Notes under the pieces: generated by a model
Databases searched by the model: none
Seen by the model: the letters and a program-made list of their open reading frames with translations, nothing else
What the model was told of the DNA's origin: nothing
Part shown: in pieces, positions 6,254-14,272 of the stretch
Numbering within the stretch: position 1 is the stretch's first letter
How the letters are laid out: each line of letters opens with the position of its first letter
Program-made: the position numbers and the translations under genes
Assembly (NCBI GenBank): GCA_046153015.1
Contig: JBJXGF010000409.1
Span: 1 to 16,000, forward strand
From: JBJXGF01 sp046153015
GTDB lineage: Bacteria; Actinomycetota; Acidimicrobiia; Acidimicrobiales; CAIXPF01
DNA: 16,000 bases
Reading direction: 5' to 3'

Positions 6254-6275
6254 GTTCGGGAAGAGTTCCACCGCG
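6254..6275 (+). promoter_or_regulatory. PHO-box-like 11-bp direct repeat upstream of the phnM-like operon
   Basis: AAGAGTTC occurs at 6250-6257 and 6261-6268, so GTTC recurs with a period of exactly 11 bases (6254 and 6265). The second unit, GTTCCACCGCG, matches about 9 of 11 positions of the actinobacterial PHO-box unit; the first about 6. The pair ends 50 bases before the GTG of the operon's first gene and has the same orientation and period as the site ahead of the GDPD gene. No convincing -10 follows. Confidence 0.45.
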
Positions 6276-6325
6276 CGAGGACTCGCCGACGCCTCGGCTC
6301 AACCTGCGTCTGCTGTGCTGTCTCC

Positions 6326-7429
6326 GTGGACGATTCGCTGACCGAACGCCGCTGGAGCGTGACCAACGTTCGCGCCGTGCTGCCCGACCGGGTGATCGAC
6401 GACGCGACCGTGGTCGCCGAGGACGGGTTGATCGCCGCGGTGGAGCCCGCCGGCCGCCGACCTGTCGACGCTATAGATGGCCGCGGCGCCTACTGCCTGC
6501 CCGGCCTGGTGGATCTGCACAGCGGCGCGTTGGAGCGCGAGCTCGTGCGCCGGCCCGGCGAGCCGCACGACGTGGGCTCTTCCGTGGTGGATTGCGGAGA
6601 CCGGCTGCGGGCCGCGGGCATCACCACCGCCTTCCACAGCGTCGCTTTCGGTGGCGAGCGCGCCGCGGGCCACAGCGCGGCGCGAGCGTGCCGGCTCGTC
6701 GACGCCATCGCCGAGCACCGCGCCAGGGGCGGCGCCCGGCTCGACCATCGGGTGCTGCACCGTCTCGACGCTCGGACCTCCGACGGCTTCGACGCCCTCG
6801 TCGTCAAGCTCTCCACCGGTGAGCATCATGGGGTCCCCAAGCTCGTATCGTTCGATGCCAGCCCGCCGGGCCGGGGTCATCTCCGCGGCGATGTGCTGGC
6901 GGAACGTGAGCGGACCCTCGGCTGGCTGTCCTGGGAGGCCAGCGCGAAACGGGTACGCCTGGCGGTCCACCGCCCGAGCAGCGAGGCGGACATCGTCGAC
7001 GCCTCCCGCCGCGGCGCGTCGGTGGCTGAGTTCCCCCGCACACTCCAGGCCGCCCGGGCGGCCGCGGAGGCGGGAATGGGGAACGTGATGAGCGCGCCGA
7101 GGACGCTGCGCGGTTCCGCCCAGGGGGGCGTCGTCGACGTCGAGGAGCTCCTGGCGCTGGGCCTGTGCGCAGCACTGGCCGGCGCCTACCTGCCGTCGAC
7201 GATGCTGGCCGCCGTATTCGTCCTTGCGGCCCGCCGCGCGGCGTCTCTGCCGCGAGCGGTCCAGCTCGTGACCGACGGACCGGCGCAGGCGGTGGGCCTC
7301 AAAGAGCGCGGCCGCCTGCTGCCCGGATGCCGCGCCGACGCTGTCCTGGTAGGGCTGGAGCGGGGTTTGCCCGTCGTCCAGGCCGTGCTCGACGCCAACG
7401 CCAGCGCGGCCGCCGCGCTTGCTAGATGA
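6326..7429 (+). CDS. PhnM-like amidohydrolase-fold protein, metal site degenerate
   Basis: The 367-residue product follows PhnM from end to end. PhnM is the enzyme that removes pyrophosphate from ribose methylphosphonate triphosphate in the C-P lyase pathway. Shared landmarks are the N-terminal beta domain, PGLVDLHSGALE (59-70), AAGITTAFHSVAFG (96-109), AEFPRTLQAA (234-243), SAPRTLRGS (256-264), and a C-terminal PAQAVGLKERG (319-329). However, key ligand positions differ from the family: HTD is H65-S-G, the DHSPGQ motif is DASPPGR (177-183), SHDD is VHRP (214-217), and SDYxP is GAYLP (286-290). It may therefore be a non-catalytic relative or have a changed activity. GTG at 6326 has no Shine-Dalgarno site; GTG at 6359 is possible. 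It is the first gene of a three-gene operon, ending 10 bases before the next start. Confidence 0.8.
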   Translation: MDDSLTERRWSVTNVRAVLPDRVIDDATVVAEDGLIAAVEPAGRRPVDAIDGRGAYCLPGLVDLHSGALERELVRRPGEPHDVGSSVVDCGDRLRAAGITTAFHSVAFGGERAAGHSAARACRLVDAIAEHRARGGARLDHRVLHRLDARTSDGFDALVVKLSTGEHHGVPKLVSFDASPPGRGHLRGDVLAERERTLGWLSWEASAKRVRLAVHRPSSEADIVDASRRGASVAEFPRTLQAARAAAEAGMGNVMSAPRTLRGSAQGGVVDVEELLALGLCAALAGAYLPSTMLAAVFVLAARRAASLPRAVQLVTDGPAQAVGLKERGRLLPGCRADAVLVGLERGLPVVQAVLDANASAAAALAR

Positions 7430-7439
7430 GAGGGGCGCG

Positions 7440-7991
7440 ATGCCCACCGAGTTCCGTACCGTCGACCAGCTGCTCAGCTTTCTCGTAGACCTTGGCGAGA
7501 GGCCCTCGTCGAGCGAACGCCTTTCGGAGCTCGACCACGGGCTGCAGTGCGCGTGGGAGCTTGCCGTGCGCCACCCGGTCGACGAGGAGCTGGCGCTGGC
7601 TGGGCTCGTGCACGACTGCGGCCACGCCCTGCGGCCCGGCGACGAGGTCCGGCACGGCGCTCACGCCGCACAGGCGGTCGAGGGCCTGCTGGGAGAGCGG
7701 GTGGCGGCCCTCGTGGCACTGCACGTGCCGGCCAAGCGGTACCTGGTGACGGTGGACCCGCACTATGTGGAACGCCTCTCGGCGGCCAGCAACCGGGCGC
7801 TGGTGCGTCAGGGCGGCGCGATGAGCACTGCCGAGCTGGCCGAGTTCGAGCAGCACGAGCACCGCGTCGCGGCGGTGGCGCTGCGTCGCGTCGACGACGC
7901 GGCCAAGACGCCCGGGCGCGACGTGCCCGGTCTCGAGTTCTGGCGGGCGGTCCTCGAACGCCTCGCCCGCCGGTGCGCGCTGAGCCGGTGA
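7440..7991 (+). CDS. PhnZ/TmpB-like HD-domain mixed-valence di-iron oxygenase
   Basis: This 183-residue protein belongs to the HD-domain oxygenases related to PhnZ and TmpB, which break the C-P bond of hydroxyalkyl phosphonates and release phosphate. The ligand set is complete and correctly spaced: H33 (LDHGLQCA), H58-D59 (LVHDCGH), H72 (VRHGAHAA), H95 (ALHVPAKRYL) and D152 (RRVDDAAK). The stretches HVPAKRYL and QGGAMS are characteristic of this branch rather than of HD phosphohydrolases. The lid pair Tyr...Glu of PhnZ seems to be S23...E26, so the substrate is probably not the PhnZ one. ATG at 7440 follows GAGAGGGG at a good distance; the upstream in-frame TTG at 7419 lies inside phnM-like and is less likely. 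Its TGA overlaps the GTG of the next gene. No PhnY-type hydroxylase is seen in the window. Confidence 0.87.
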   Translation: MPTEFRTVDQLLSFLVDLGERPSSSERLSELDHGLQCAWELAVRHPVDEELALAGLVHDCGHALRPGDEVRHGAHAAQAVEGLLGERVAALVALHVPAKRYLVTVDPHYVERLSAASNRALVRQGGAMSTAELAEFEQHEHRVAAVALRRVDDAAKTPGRDVPGLEFWRAVLERLARRCALSR

Positions 7992-9457
7992 CCGAGCGCT
8001 CCGGACCGCACGCGCCGTGCCTCGCGCCCGGCGCCGGGCGTGGCGCGCCCGGCGATGAGCTCGGTGTCCACCTGCTGTTCGGTTCGGACCCGGCCACGTC
8101 GGTCGTGGTCTGCTGGGGTGAGCGCCCCGGCCGGCCCGCGGTCGACGACGTGATGGTCGGCCCGGTCGGCGGACGGTGGACGCAGCGCCGTCCGACCCAA
8201 CGCCGGGTCTACCGAGACGGGGTCTCGGGCGAGCTCGTGGTGGCCGCGTATGCGGTGCTCGACGGGCTGATGGAGGGCAGCGAGCACGCGTATGCGCTCC
8301 TGACCAGGGCCGGGTGCGTGTTCGACGGGTCGTTCCGAACGGCGCCGGCCCGTCCGGCCGCATTCAGCTTCACGGCCTGCGGCGATATCGGCACCGATTG
8401 GGCGCCGGGCGCCCCGTGGCGGATCGAGCGGCCCGGCGAGGCTGCAGACCCCCAGGCGTCGGTCTTCGCCCACGAGCTGGTGGACCACATCGAACGGGCT
8501 GCGCCGCTGTTTCACCTTGCGCTGGGCGACCTCGCCTACAGCAACCTCTCGGCCGATCCACCGGCCACCTGGCGGCGCTTTTTTGCGAATGCGGCCCGCT
8601 CTGCGGCACGACGGCCGTGGATGCCGTGCCCGGGGAACCACGAGAACGAACCCCTCATCGGCCTCGAGGCCTACCGAGCCCACTTCGTCACCCCCGCCAA
8701 CGGGAGCTGCCGATGGTCTGGGCTCTGGTATGCGTTCACCGTCGGCTCGGTGCGGTTCGTGTCGCTCTCGGGCGAGGATCTCTGCGTTCAGGACGCCGGA
8801 GCCAGCTATCTGCGCGGCTTCAGCGAGGGTGAGCAGGTTCGCTGGCTGCGGGAGACGTTGGCCCACGCTCGGTGTGACCCGAGCGTCGAGTGGATCGTCG
8901 TCGCGGTTCACCAGACGGCGGTCTCCACCGCCGAGCAGAACGGCGGCGACCTCGGGCTGCGCCGGGACTTGCTGCCCGTGCTCGACGAGTTCGGGGTCGA
9001 CCTGGTGCTCACCGGCCACGAACACTGCTACGAGCGCTCGCGGCCGCTGCGCGGCGTCGAACCAGGCAGCGCCCTCCTGCGCCCCCGCGTGGCCCGTGGC
9101 GCCGAACGCGTCGATGGTTCGCTCGACACTGCCCGGGGCGCGGTGCACTTGGTGCTCGGCTGCGGCGGCGCCGCGGCCCCACCCGGCTCGGAGCGGACGG
9201 GTCCGGCGTGCGGTGTGGTCACGGTCGGCGTCGACGAGCCCGGTCGGGGCGGCCCTGCGCGACGCGCCTACGAGCCCGCCACCTGGTCGGCGCGGCGCAG
9301 CGACGGGCTGCTGCCGTTCGGCTTCGCCCGTTTCGACGTCACTCCGGCCGGGGCCCGCCGCCCGTCTGCGCTGGACGTGTTGGTCTTCGGTTCCTCGGGC
9401 CGGCTCGGCGCGCCGCTCGAGCTCGTCGACCGTTTCCGCCTGCGCCGAGACTGCTGA
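7988..9457 (+). CDS. Purple-acid-phosphatase-like metallophosphoesterase, apparently cytoplasmic
   Basis: The 489-residue protein has the full seven-ligand signature of purple acid phosphatases, which hydrolyse phosphate mono- or diesters at a di-metal centre: D133 (ACGDIG), D181 and Y184 (GDLAY), N217-H218 (GNHE), H308 (VAVHQT), H344 and H346 (TGHEH). Y184 is the tyrosine that gives the purple Fe(III) charge-transfer band. An N-terminal fibronectin-like domain (about 25-118, GVHLLFGSDPATSVVVCWGE) precedes the catalytic domain, as in plant and actinobacterial members. No signal peptide or Tat motif is present at this start, which is unusual for the family. The GTG overlaps the preceding stop as GTGA (7988-7991), so translation is coupled to the oxygenase. 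It ends 17 bases before the convergent dehydrogenase gene. Confidence 0.92.
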   Translation: MTERSGPHAPCLAPGAGRGAPGDELGVHLLFGSDPATSVVVCWGERPGRPAVDDVMVGPVGGRWTQRRPTQRRVYRDGVSGELVVAAYAVLDGLMEGSEHAYALLTRAGCVFDGSFRTAPARPAAFSFTACGDIGTDWAPGAPWRIERPGEAADPQASVFAHELVDHIERAAPLFHLALGDLAYSNLSADPPATWRRFFANAARSAARRPWMPCPGNHENEPLIGLEAYRAHFVTPANGSCRWSGLWYAFTVGSVRFVSLSGEDLCVQDAGASYLRGFSEGEQVRWLRETLAHARCDPSVEWIVVAVHQTAVSTAEQNGGDLGLRRDLLPVLDEFGVDLVLTGHEHCYERSRPLRGVEPGSALLRPRVARGAERVDGSLDTARGAVHLVLGCGGAAAPPGSERTGPACGVVTVGVDEPGRGGPARRAYEPATWSARRSDGLLPFGFARFDVTPAGARRPSALDVLVFGSSGRLGAPLELVDRFRLRRDC

Positions 9458-9474
9458 CCGCAAGCCCGGGCAAG

Positions 9475-10470
9475 TCAGACGCGGCGGATCTCGTGGTCGA
9501 GCTGCAGCCCCGCTTCGTGGGCGGTGAGGCTGGCCAGCGTGCACGCTGCGATCTGGCGCAGCGCCGTGTCGGTGAAGTATCCCTGATGCCCGGTGATCAG
9601 CACGTTGGGAAACGTGAGGAGGCGGGCGAGCACGTCGTCTCGCAGCACGTCATCGGAGCGGTCGGTGTAGAAGATGCCGGCCTCCTCCTCGTACACGTCG
9701 ATTCCCAGGGCGCCCAGACGTTGGCTCTTCAGCGAGGCGATCGCCGCACGGGTGTCGACCAGCGCGCCTCGGCTGGTGTTGATCAGCATGGCGCCGGGCT
9801 GCATCAGCTCGAGCGCCGCGGCGTCGACGAGGTGGTGAGTGGCGGGCGTGAGCGGACAGTGCAAGGTGACGATGCTCGAGTCGCTCAGCAGCGTCTCGAT
9901 CGGCGCCGGCTCGGCGCCGGCGGCGCACAGCTGAGGATTCGGCTTGGGGTCACTGAACAGGACGCGGCAGCCGAAGCCATGCAGCAGGATGCCGGCGGCC
10001 GCCTCTCCGATGCGCCCCGCGCCGATCACACCGACCGTGCGGCCCCGCAGATCGAAGCCGAGCAGTCCTTCCAGCGAGAAGTTGTGCTCGCGCACCCGGA
10101 CGTAGGCCCGGTGGATCTTCCGGTTGAGGGCGAGGATCAGGCCGACGGCGTGCTCGGCGACGGCGTAGGGCGAGTACGCAGGGACGTGCACCACCGCCAG
10201 GCCCCGCTGCTCGGCGGCGGCGAGGTCGACGTTGTTGTAGCCGGCGCAGCGCAGCGCGATGAGCTCCACGCCCAGCTCGGCGAGGGCGTCGATCGTCGAG
10301 CGGTTCAGCTCGTCGTTGACGAACGCGCAGACAGCGCGATTGCCGGCGGCCAGGCGGACCGTCGCCGGATCGAGCCGTGAGGCCAGGTATGTGAAGCGGT
10401 GCCCGCCGTCGTTGGCGGCGTCCAGGAAGTCCTGGTCATAGGGCTTGGCGCTGAAGACGGCCACTCGCAC
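9475..10470 (-). CDS. ldhA: D-lactate dehydrogenase-type 2-hydroxyacid dehydrogenase
   Basis: This 331-residue NAD-dependent enzyme of the D-isomer-specific family most resembles fermentative D-lactate dehydrogenase, which reduces pyruvate to D-lactate in the cytoplasm. Visible: the nucleotide-binding loop GAGRIG (150-155), catalytic R234 in NTSRGALVDT, the glutamate in DVYEEEAGIFY (258-268; the EEE block) and the general acid H295 in TGHQGY. VPAYSPYAVAEHA (96-108) is also typical of the lactate branch. The GTG start at 10470 has GGAGGA about 10 bases upstream. It follows glgP on the same strand after only 27 bases, so the two are likely one transcript. Related phosphonate or hydroxyacid dehydrogenases cannot be excluded, but the EEEAG motif favours LdhA. 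Confidence 0.88.
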   Translation of the reverse strand: MRVAVFSAKPYDQDFLDAANDGGHRFTYLASRLDPATVRLAAGNRAVCAFVNDELNRSTIDALAELGVELIALRCAGYNNVDLAAAEQRGLAVVHVPAYSPYAVAEHAVGLILALNRKIHRAYVRVREHNFSLEGLLGFDLRGRTVGVIGAGRIGEAAAGILLHGFGCRVLFSDPKPNPQLCAAGAEPAPIETLLSDSSIVTLHCPLTPATHHLVDAAALELMQPGAMLINTSRGALVDTRAAIASLKSQRLGALGIDVYEEEAGIFYTDRSDDVLRDDVLARLLTFPNVLITGHQGYFTDTALRQIAACTLASLTAHEAGLQLDHEIRRV

Positions 10471-10497
10471 GGTCTGCTGGTCCTCCGTCCGGCTCTG

Positions 10498-12984
10498 CTA
10501 CTCGAGCCAGGTGATCCAGGGCGCCTCCAAGGGTAGGCGCGCCTCAGGGTGATGGGGCAGGAGACGGCCCGTGAAGTCGGCGAAGGGCCGGTGGCCCGGC
10601 AGCACCGCCTCGTAGCGGTACGCGTCGCCGGCGCCCACGAGGCGCTCGACCTGGGACATTTCCACCCTGGTTGGGTGATCCTCACCGGGGAGGGGATCGG
10701 CGTAGAGCTCCACGCGCACGGCTGCCGGGTCCACGCCATCGAGGTAGAGCAGGACCTGCACCCGCCGATCCGTGCCGGCGGCTTCGGCGAGCGCGGGTCG
10801 AGACGCGTGCAGCCGGGACCAGCCCCGCTCGAGCGCTGTGCCCCAGGCCGCCAGCTCGCGCCCGAGCCGGGCGCCGTCGGCGAGGCGGCGTCGCACGGCC
10901 GCGGCCTGAGGCAGATAGCACCGTTCGGTGTACTCACGGACGGTCCGGTCGGCGGAGTACTCCGGCGTCAACTCCGCCATGCTGCGCCGCATCATCGCCG
11001 TCCACTGGCGCGGCACCCCGCGGGCGTCGCGTTCGTAGAACAGCGGGATGATCTCGTGTTCGAGCAGCTCGTACACCTGAGCGGCGTCGGCTTCGTCGCT
11101 GCGATCTCCCTCGATCGCCCAGCCGAGGCCGTCGCCGTAGGCCTCGGCCCACCAACCGTCGAGCACCGAGAGGTTGAGGCCGCCGTTGGCGAGCACCTTC
11201 ATCCCTGACGTGCCGCTCGCTTCCCATGGCCGGCGCGGCGTGTTCACCCACAGGTCGACGCCCTGCACGAGCTGGCGGGTGAGCAGCATGTCGTAGTCGG
11301 CGAGGAACACGACGCGGCCGGCCACCTCGGGACGCCGCGCGAACTGGACCCAGTCCCGCAGCAGCGCCTGTCCGACTGCGTCGCCGGGGTGCGCCTTGCC
11401 GGCGACGATGAGCTGCACCGGCTTCGCCGTGTCGGTGAGGATCGCGGTCAGCCGCGCTGGGTCGGCCAGCAGGAGGTTCGGCCGTTTGTAGGCCGTGAAG
11501 CGCCGCGCCGTGCCGATCGTCAACGCGTGCGGGTCGAACAGGTCGCGCGTGTTCGCCCGGGCTTCCTGCTCGGCCTGGCCGCCGTCGGTGAGCTGGCGCG
11601 CCGCCCGCACACGCACAAAGCGCACGAGGCCCTCGCGAGCCGCGGCGCGCATGGTCCACAGCTCTTCGTCGGCTAGTTCGCGTACCCCCTCGGCTGGGTT
11701 GGGGGTCCCATCGCGGAGCGCGTCGAGCCCGCCGGTTCGGCGCCACAGCCGCTCGGCGCTCGAGTCGTCCCAAGTCGGCACGTGCACCCCGTTGGTGACC
11801 GAGATCACGGGAGATTCGGCGAGCGGCCACCGAGGGAAGAGCGGCGCGAACAGGCGCCGGCTGACCGAGCCGTGCAGGCGGCTCACGCCGTTGACGGCGC
11901 CGGCGCCATGTACGGCGAGGTACGCCATGTTGAACTCGTCGTCGCGGGAGGCGGTGGGCGCCCGGCCCAGCTCGAGCAGGCGCTCGGGATCGATGCCGAC
12001 CTCATCGCAGAGGTAGCGGCCTAGATAGCGGCGGATCAGATCGGCCGGGTAGCAGTCGAAGCCGGCGTCGACCGGCGTGTGCGTGGTGAACAGGTTCCCG
12101 GCTCGTGTCGCGGCGAGCCCTTCGGCAAAACTGGCGGCGAACCCCGTTGCGGCGTCGCGGGCCCGCTCGAGCACCACGAACGCCGCGTGGCCCTCATTGA
12201 GGTGGCACACGTCGGGCGCCTCGCCGAGCCGGCGCAGCAGGCGCCACCCGCCGATGCCGAGCACGATCTCTTGCGCGAGGCGAACCTCGAGCCCTCCACC
12301 GTAGAGCTCGGAGGTGATGCCGCGGACCTCGGGCCGGTTCGAGGCCAAGTTGGTGTCGAGAAGGTACAGCGTGGTGCGACCAACCTGCGCTTGCCACGCC
12401 CTGGCCCGCACAGGGGAGCCGGCGAAGGGCACGGTCACCTCGATCCACTCCCCGGACGGGTCGCGCACCGCAGTGACCGGCAGCTGCAGGGGGTCGTTGT
12501 ACGGATGGACGGCTCGCTGGTTGCCGTCGGCGTCGATGAGTTGACGGAAGTAGCCCTGCTGGTAGAGGAGCCCCACGCCGACCACCGGCACCCCGAGATC
12601 GCTGGCCGCCTTCAGCTGGTCGCCCGCCACGTTGCCGAGCCCCCCCGAGTAGATGGGGAGGGCCTCCGAGAGCATGAACTCCATCGAGAAGTAGGCCACT
12701 CGTAGCGGCTCGGCGGCGTGGCGCTGGTCGAACCACGCGGCTCGCCGGTGGTACGCATCGCGCTCGGCTGTGATCCGTTCGAGCACTGCGCCGAACTGCG
12801 GGTCGGACGCCAGCTCGTCGAGACGGGCATTCGACACTGTCTGGAGCACCGCCGAACGGTTGTGGGTGAGGTCCCAGAGCTCGGGGCTCACCCGCCCCCA
12901 TAGCTCCTCGGGCGTGTGCCGCCAGATGCGCAGCAGATCATGGCTGAGCTCGCTCAGCCGGCGGCGGAGGTCCTCCCCGGTCAT
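10498..12984 (-). CDS. glgP: Alpha-glucan phosphorylase (glycogen phosphorylase, GT35)
   Basis: The 828-residue enzyme releases glucose 1-phosphate from glycogen or maltodextrins using phosphate. Residues 1-60 match the DUF3417-type N-terminus of bacterial GlgP (LSHDLLRIW, SPELWDLTHN). The catalytic part shows YSGGLGNVAGDQLKAASDLG, the active-site block HLNEGHAAF, FTTHTPV, TNGVHVPTW, RRFTAYKRPNLLL and VNTPRRPWEASGTSGMK. K596 in GTSGMK is the lysine that holds pyridoxal phosphate. A beta-rich C-terminal region follows. The frame is open to 13095, but ATG at 12984 begins a family-like N-terminus and has GGGAG nine bases upstream, whereas the extra 37 residues are basic low-complexity sequence. 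Downstream ldhA is 27 bases away. Together with the nearby phosphofructokinase this suggests use of stored glucan. Confidence 0.94.
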   Translation of the reverse strand: MTGEDLRRRLSELSHDLLRIWRHTPEELWGRVSPELWDLTHNRSAVLQTVSNARLDELASDPQFGAVLERITAERDAYHRRAAWFDQRHAAEPLRVAYFSMEFMLSEALPIYSGGLGNVAGDQLKAASDLGVPVVGVGLLYQQGYFRQLIDADGNQRAVHPYNDPLQLPVTAVRDPSGEWIEVTVPFAGSPVRARAWQAQVGRTTLYLLDTNLASNRPEVRGITSELYGGGLEVRLAQEIVLGIGGWRLLRRLGEAPDVCHLNEGHAAFVVLERARDAATGFAASFAEGLAATRAGNLFTTHTPVDAGFDCYPADLIRRYLGRYLCDEVGIDPERLLELGRAPTASRDDEFNMAYLAVHGAGAVNGVSRLHGSVSRRLFAPLFPRWPLAESPVISVTNGVHVPTWDDSSAERLWRRTGGLDALRDGTPNPAEGVRELADEELWTMRAAAREGLVRFVRVRAARQLTDGGQAEQEARANTRDLFDPHALTIGTARRFTAYKRPNLLLADPARLTAILTDTAKPVQLIVAGKAHPGDAVGQALLRDWVQFARRPEVAGRVVFLADYDMLLTRQLVQGVDLWVNTPRRPWEASGTSGMKVLANGGLNLSVLDGWWAEAYGDGLGWAIEGDRSDEADAAQVYELLEHEIIPLFYERDARGVPRQWTAMMRRSMAELTPEYSADRTVREYTERCYLPQAAAVRRRLADGARLGRELAAWGTALERGWSRLHASRPALAEAAGTDRRVQVLLYLDGVDPAAVRVELYADPLPGEDHPTRVEMSQVERLVGAGDAYRYEAVLPGHRPFADFTGRLLPHHPEARLPLEAPWITWLE

Positions 12985-13123
12985 CGAAGCCGACTCCCAT
13001 TCTGTTTCGGCCGCGGTCGGTTTCAGTACAGCAGCTCGACCTGAACGCTCGGTGAGCCGCGATCGACCCCTGCGCGAACACTCGCGTCCGCCCATGGGCT
13101 GCGCGGCTTGAGCTTCCTAACCT

Positions 13124-14095
13124 TCAGAGCCAGCCGCTGCGGCGGAACGACCGGTAGAGCAGGCCGCACGCCGCCGCCATGAGTCCGAGCGCGGCGGGGT
13201 AGCCGAATCGCCAGGACAGCTCGGGCATCGCCTCGAAGTTCATGCCGTACACGCCGGCCAGCATGGTGGGCACGGCCGCGATGGCCACCCACGCGCTGAT
13301 CCGGCGCATGTCCTCGTTCTGTTGGATCGAGATCTGCGTGAGGTTGGCGTCGAGCGCGCTGGTCAGCAGGTCGGACAGCGTCCGGACCCGCTGTGCCAGG
13401 CGGGCGGCGAAGTCGGCGAGCTCGGCCAGCTCGCGGCGCGACGCGGCGTCGAACACCGGGCAGCGGCCCCGGACGAGCAGCATCAGCGGGTCTTCGAGGG
13501 CGTCGATCACGGCGAAGAGGTCGAGCACCTGGCGCTTGAGGTAGTAGATGCGCCGGGCCGGGCTGCGCCGCGACTCGGAGAAGACCTGGCGTTCGATCTC
13601 GAGCACGTCCTGCTCAAGGCCGGCGAGCACTGGCTGGTAGTCGGCCACGACCCGGTTCAGGATGGCTACGACGGCTGCGGCCGGCCCGGCAGCCAGCTCC
13701 TCGGGCGACGCTTCCAGCTCGGCGCGCACCCCGTCGAGCGCCGATGCCTGCCCGAATCGGGCGGTCACCAGAAAGCCTGGCCCGGCGAACAGGCTGATCT
13801 CGCCGAACGAGATCTGCTCGAGCGCGTCGCTGTAGCGGGCCGTGCGCAGCACCAGGTTGAGCTGGTCTCCGGCTACTGCGGCCAATGGACGCTGGTGGGG
13901 GTTGAGCGCCTCGGCAGCGTTCCAGCGCACCCCGAGCCGGCCGCGCACCGCCTCGAACTCCTCGGTGTTCGGCATTCGAAGGCCGATCCAGACGAATGCG
14001 TCACCGTCCGCCGCCAGCGGCGCGGGACCCTCGAGGTCGACTTGCGCTGGTTGGCGGATGCCTCGTAAGTAGATCGCGGCGTCGACGATCACCAT
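13124..14095 (-). CDS. corA: CorA-family magnesium/divalent cation channel
   Basis: The 323-residue protein matches CorA, the pentameric membrane channel that imports Mg2+ (and Co2+ or Ni2+). It has a long soluble N-terminal domain, a helical stalk with many charged residues (about 160-260), and two C-terminal membrane segments. The first (about 265-283) ends in the selectivity signature YGMNFE (G284-M285-N286), and the second covers about 300-316 followed by basic residues. The frame is open to 14281, but ATG at 14095 gives the usual family length; the upstream extension is low-complexity and overlaps the divergent promoter region. No clear Shine-Dalgarno site is visible. It lies 139 bases upstream of glgP on the same strand and is divergent from the phosphofructokinase gene. 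Confidence 0.92.
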   Translation of the reverse strand: MVIVDAAIYLRGIRQPAQVDLEGPAPLAADGDAFVWIGLRMPNTEEFEAVRGRLGVRWNAAEALNPHQRPLAAVAGDQLNLVLRTARYSDALEQISFGEISLFAGPGFLVTARFGQASALDGVRAELEASPEELAAGPAAAVVAILNRVVADYQPVLAGLEQDVLEIERQVFSESRRSPARRIYYLKRQVLDLFAVIDALEDPLMLLVRGRCPVFDAASRRELAELADFAARLAQRVRTLSDLLTSALDANLTQISIQQNEDMRRISAWVAIAAVPTMLAGVYGMNFEAMPELSWRFGYPAALGLMAAACGLLYRSFRRSGWL

Positions 14096-14255
14096 GGCGC
14101 CGAAACCGCGGGGGCTGGCGCCGGCGGGCGGGCGCGCCGGCGATCCACCATCAACAACCGTCCTCCGAAAGCCAAGCAGTGTAGGGGCAAGAGAGTGCCC
14201 GGGGTGCAAACTCTGGGCGAAGTCGTGGTGAACGGCGGCGCTCCCGGCACCGGAG

Positions 14256-14263
14256 AAGGAGGA
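14256..14263 (+). promoter_or_regulatory. Shine-Dalgarno site choosing the phosphofructokinase start
   Basis: AAGGAGGA is a near-perfect ribosome binding site. With a spacer of about 10 bases it points to GTG at 14273. The later in-frame ATG at 14339 has no such site. Confidence 0.55.
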
Positions 14264-14272
14264 CGGCGCGAA

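Noticed and set aside
9464..9475. GCCCGGGC palindrome as a terminator between the phosphatase and dehydrogenase genes
   Set aside because: The 8-base self-complementary run has no loop and its flanks do not pair, so it would not form a useful hairpin.
8890..10380. 496-residue plus-strand frame across the end of the phosphatase and the dehydrogenase
   Set aside because: It is out of frame with the phosphatase and antisense to the dehydrogenase, with no recognisable domain.
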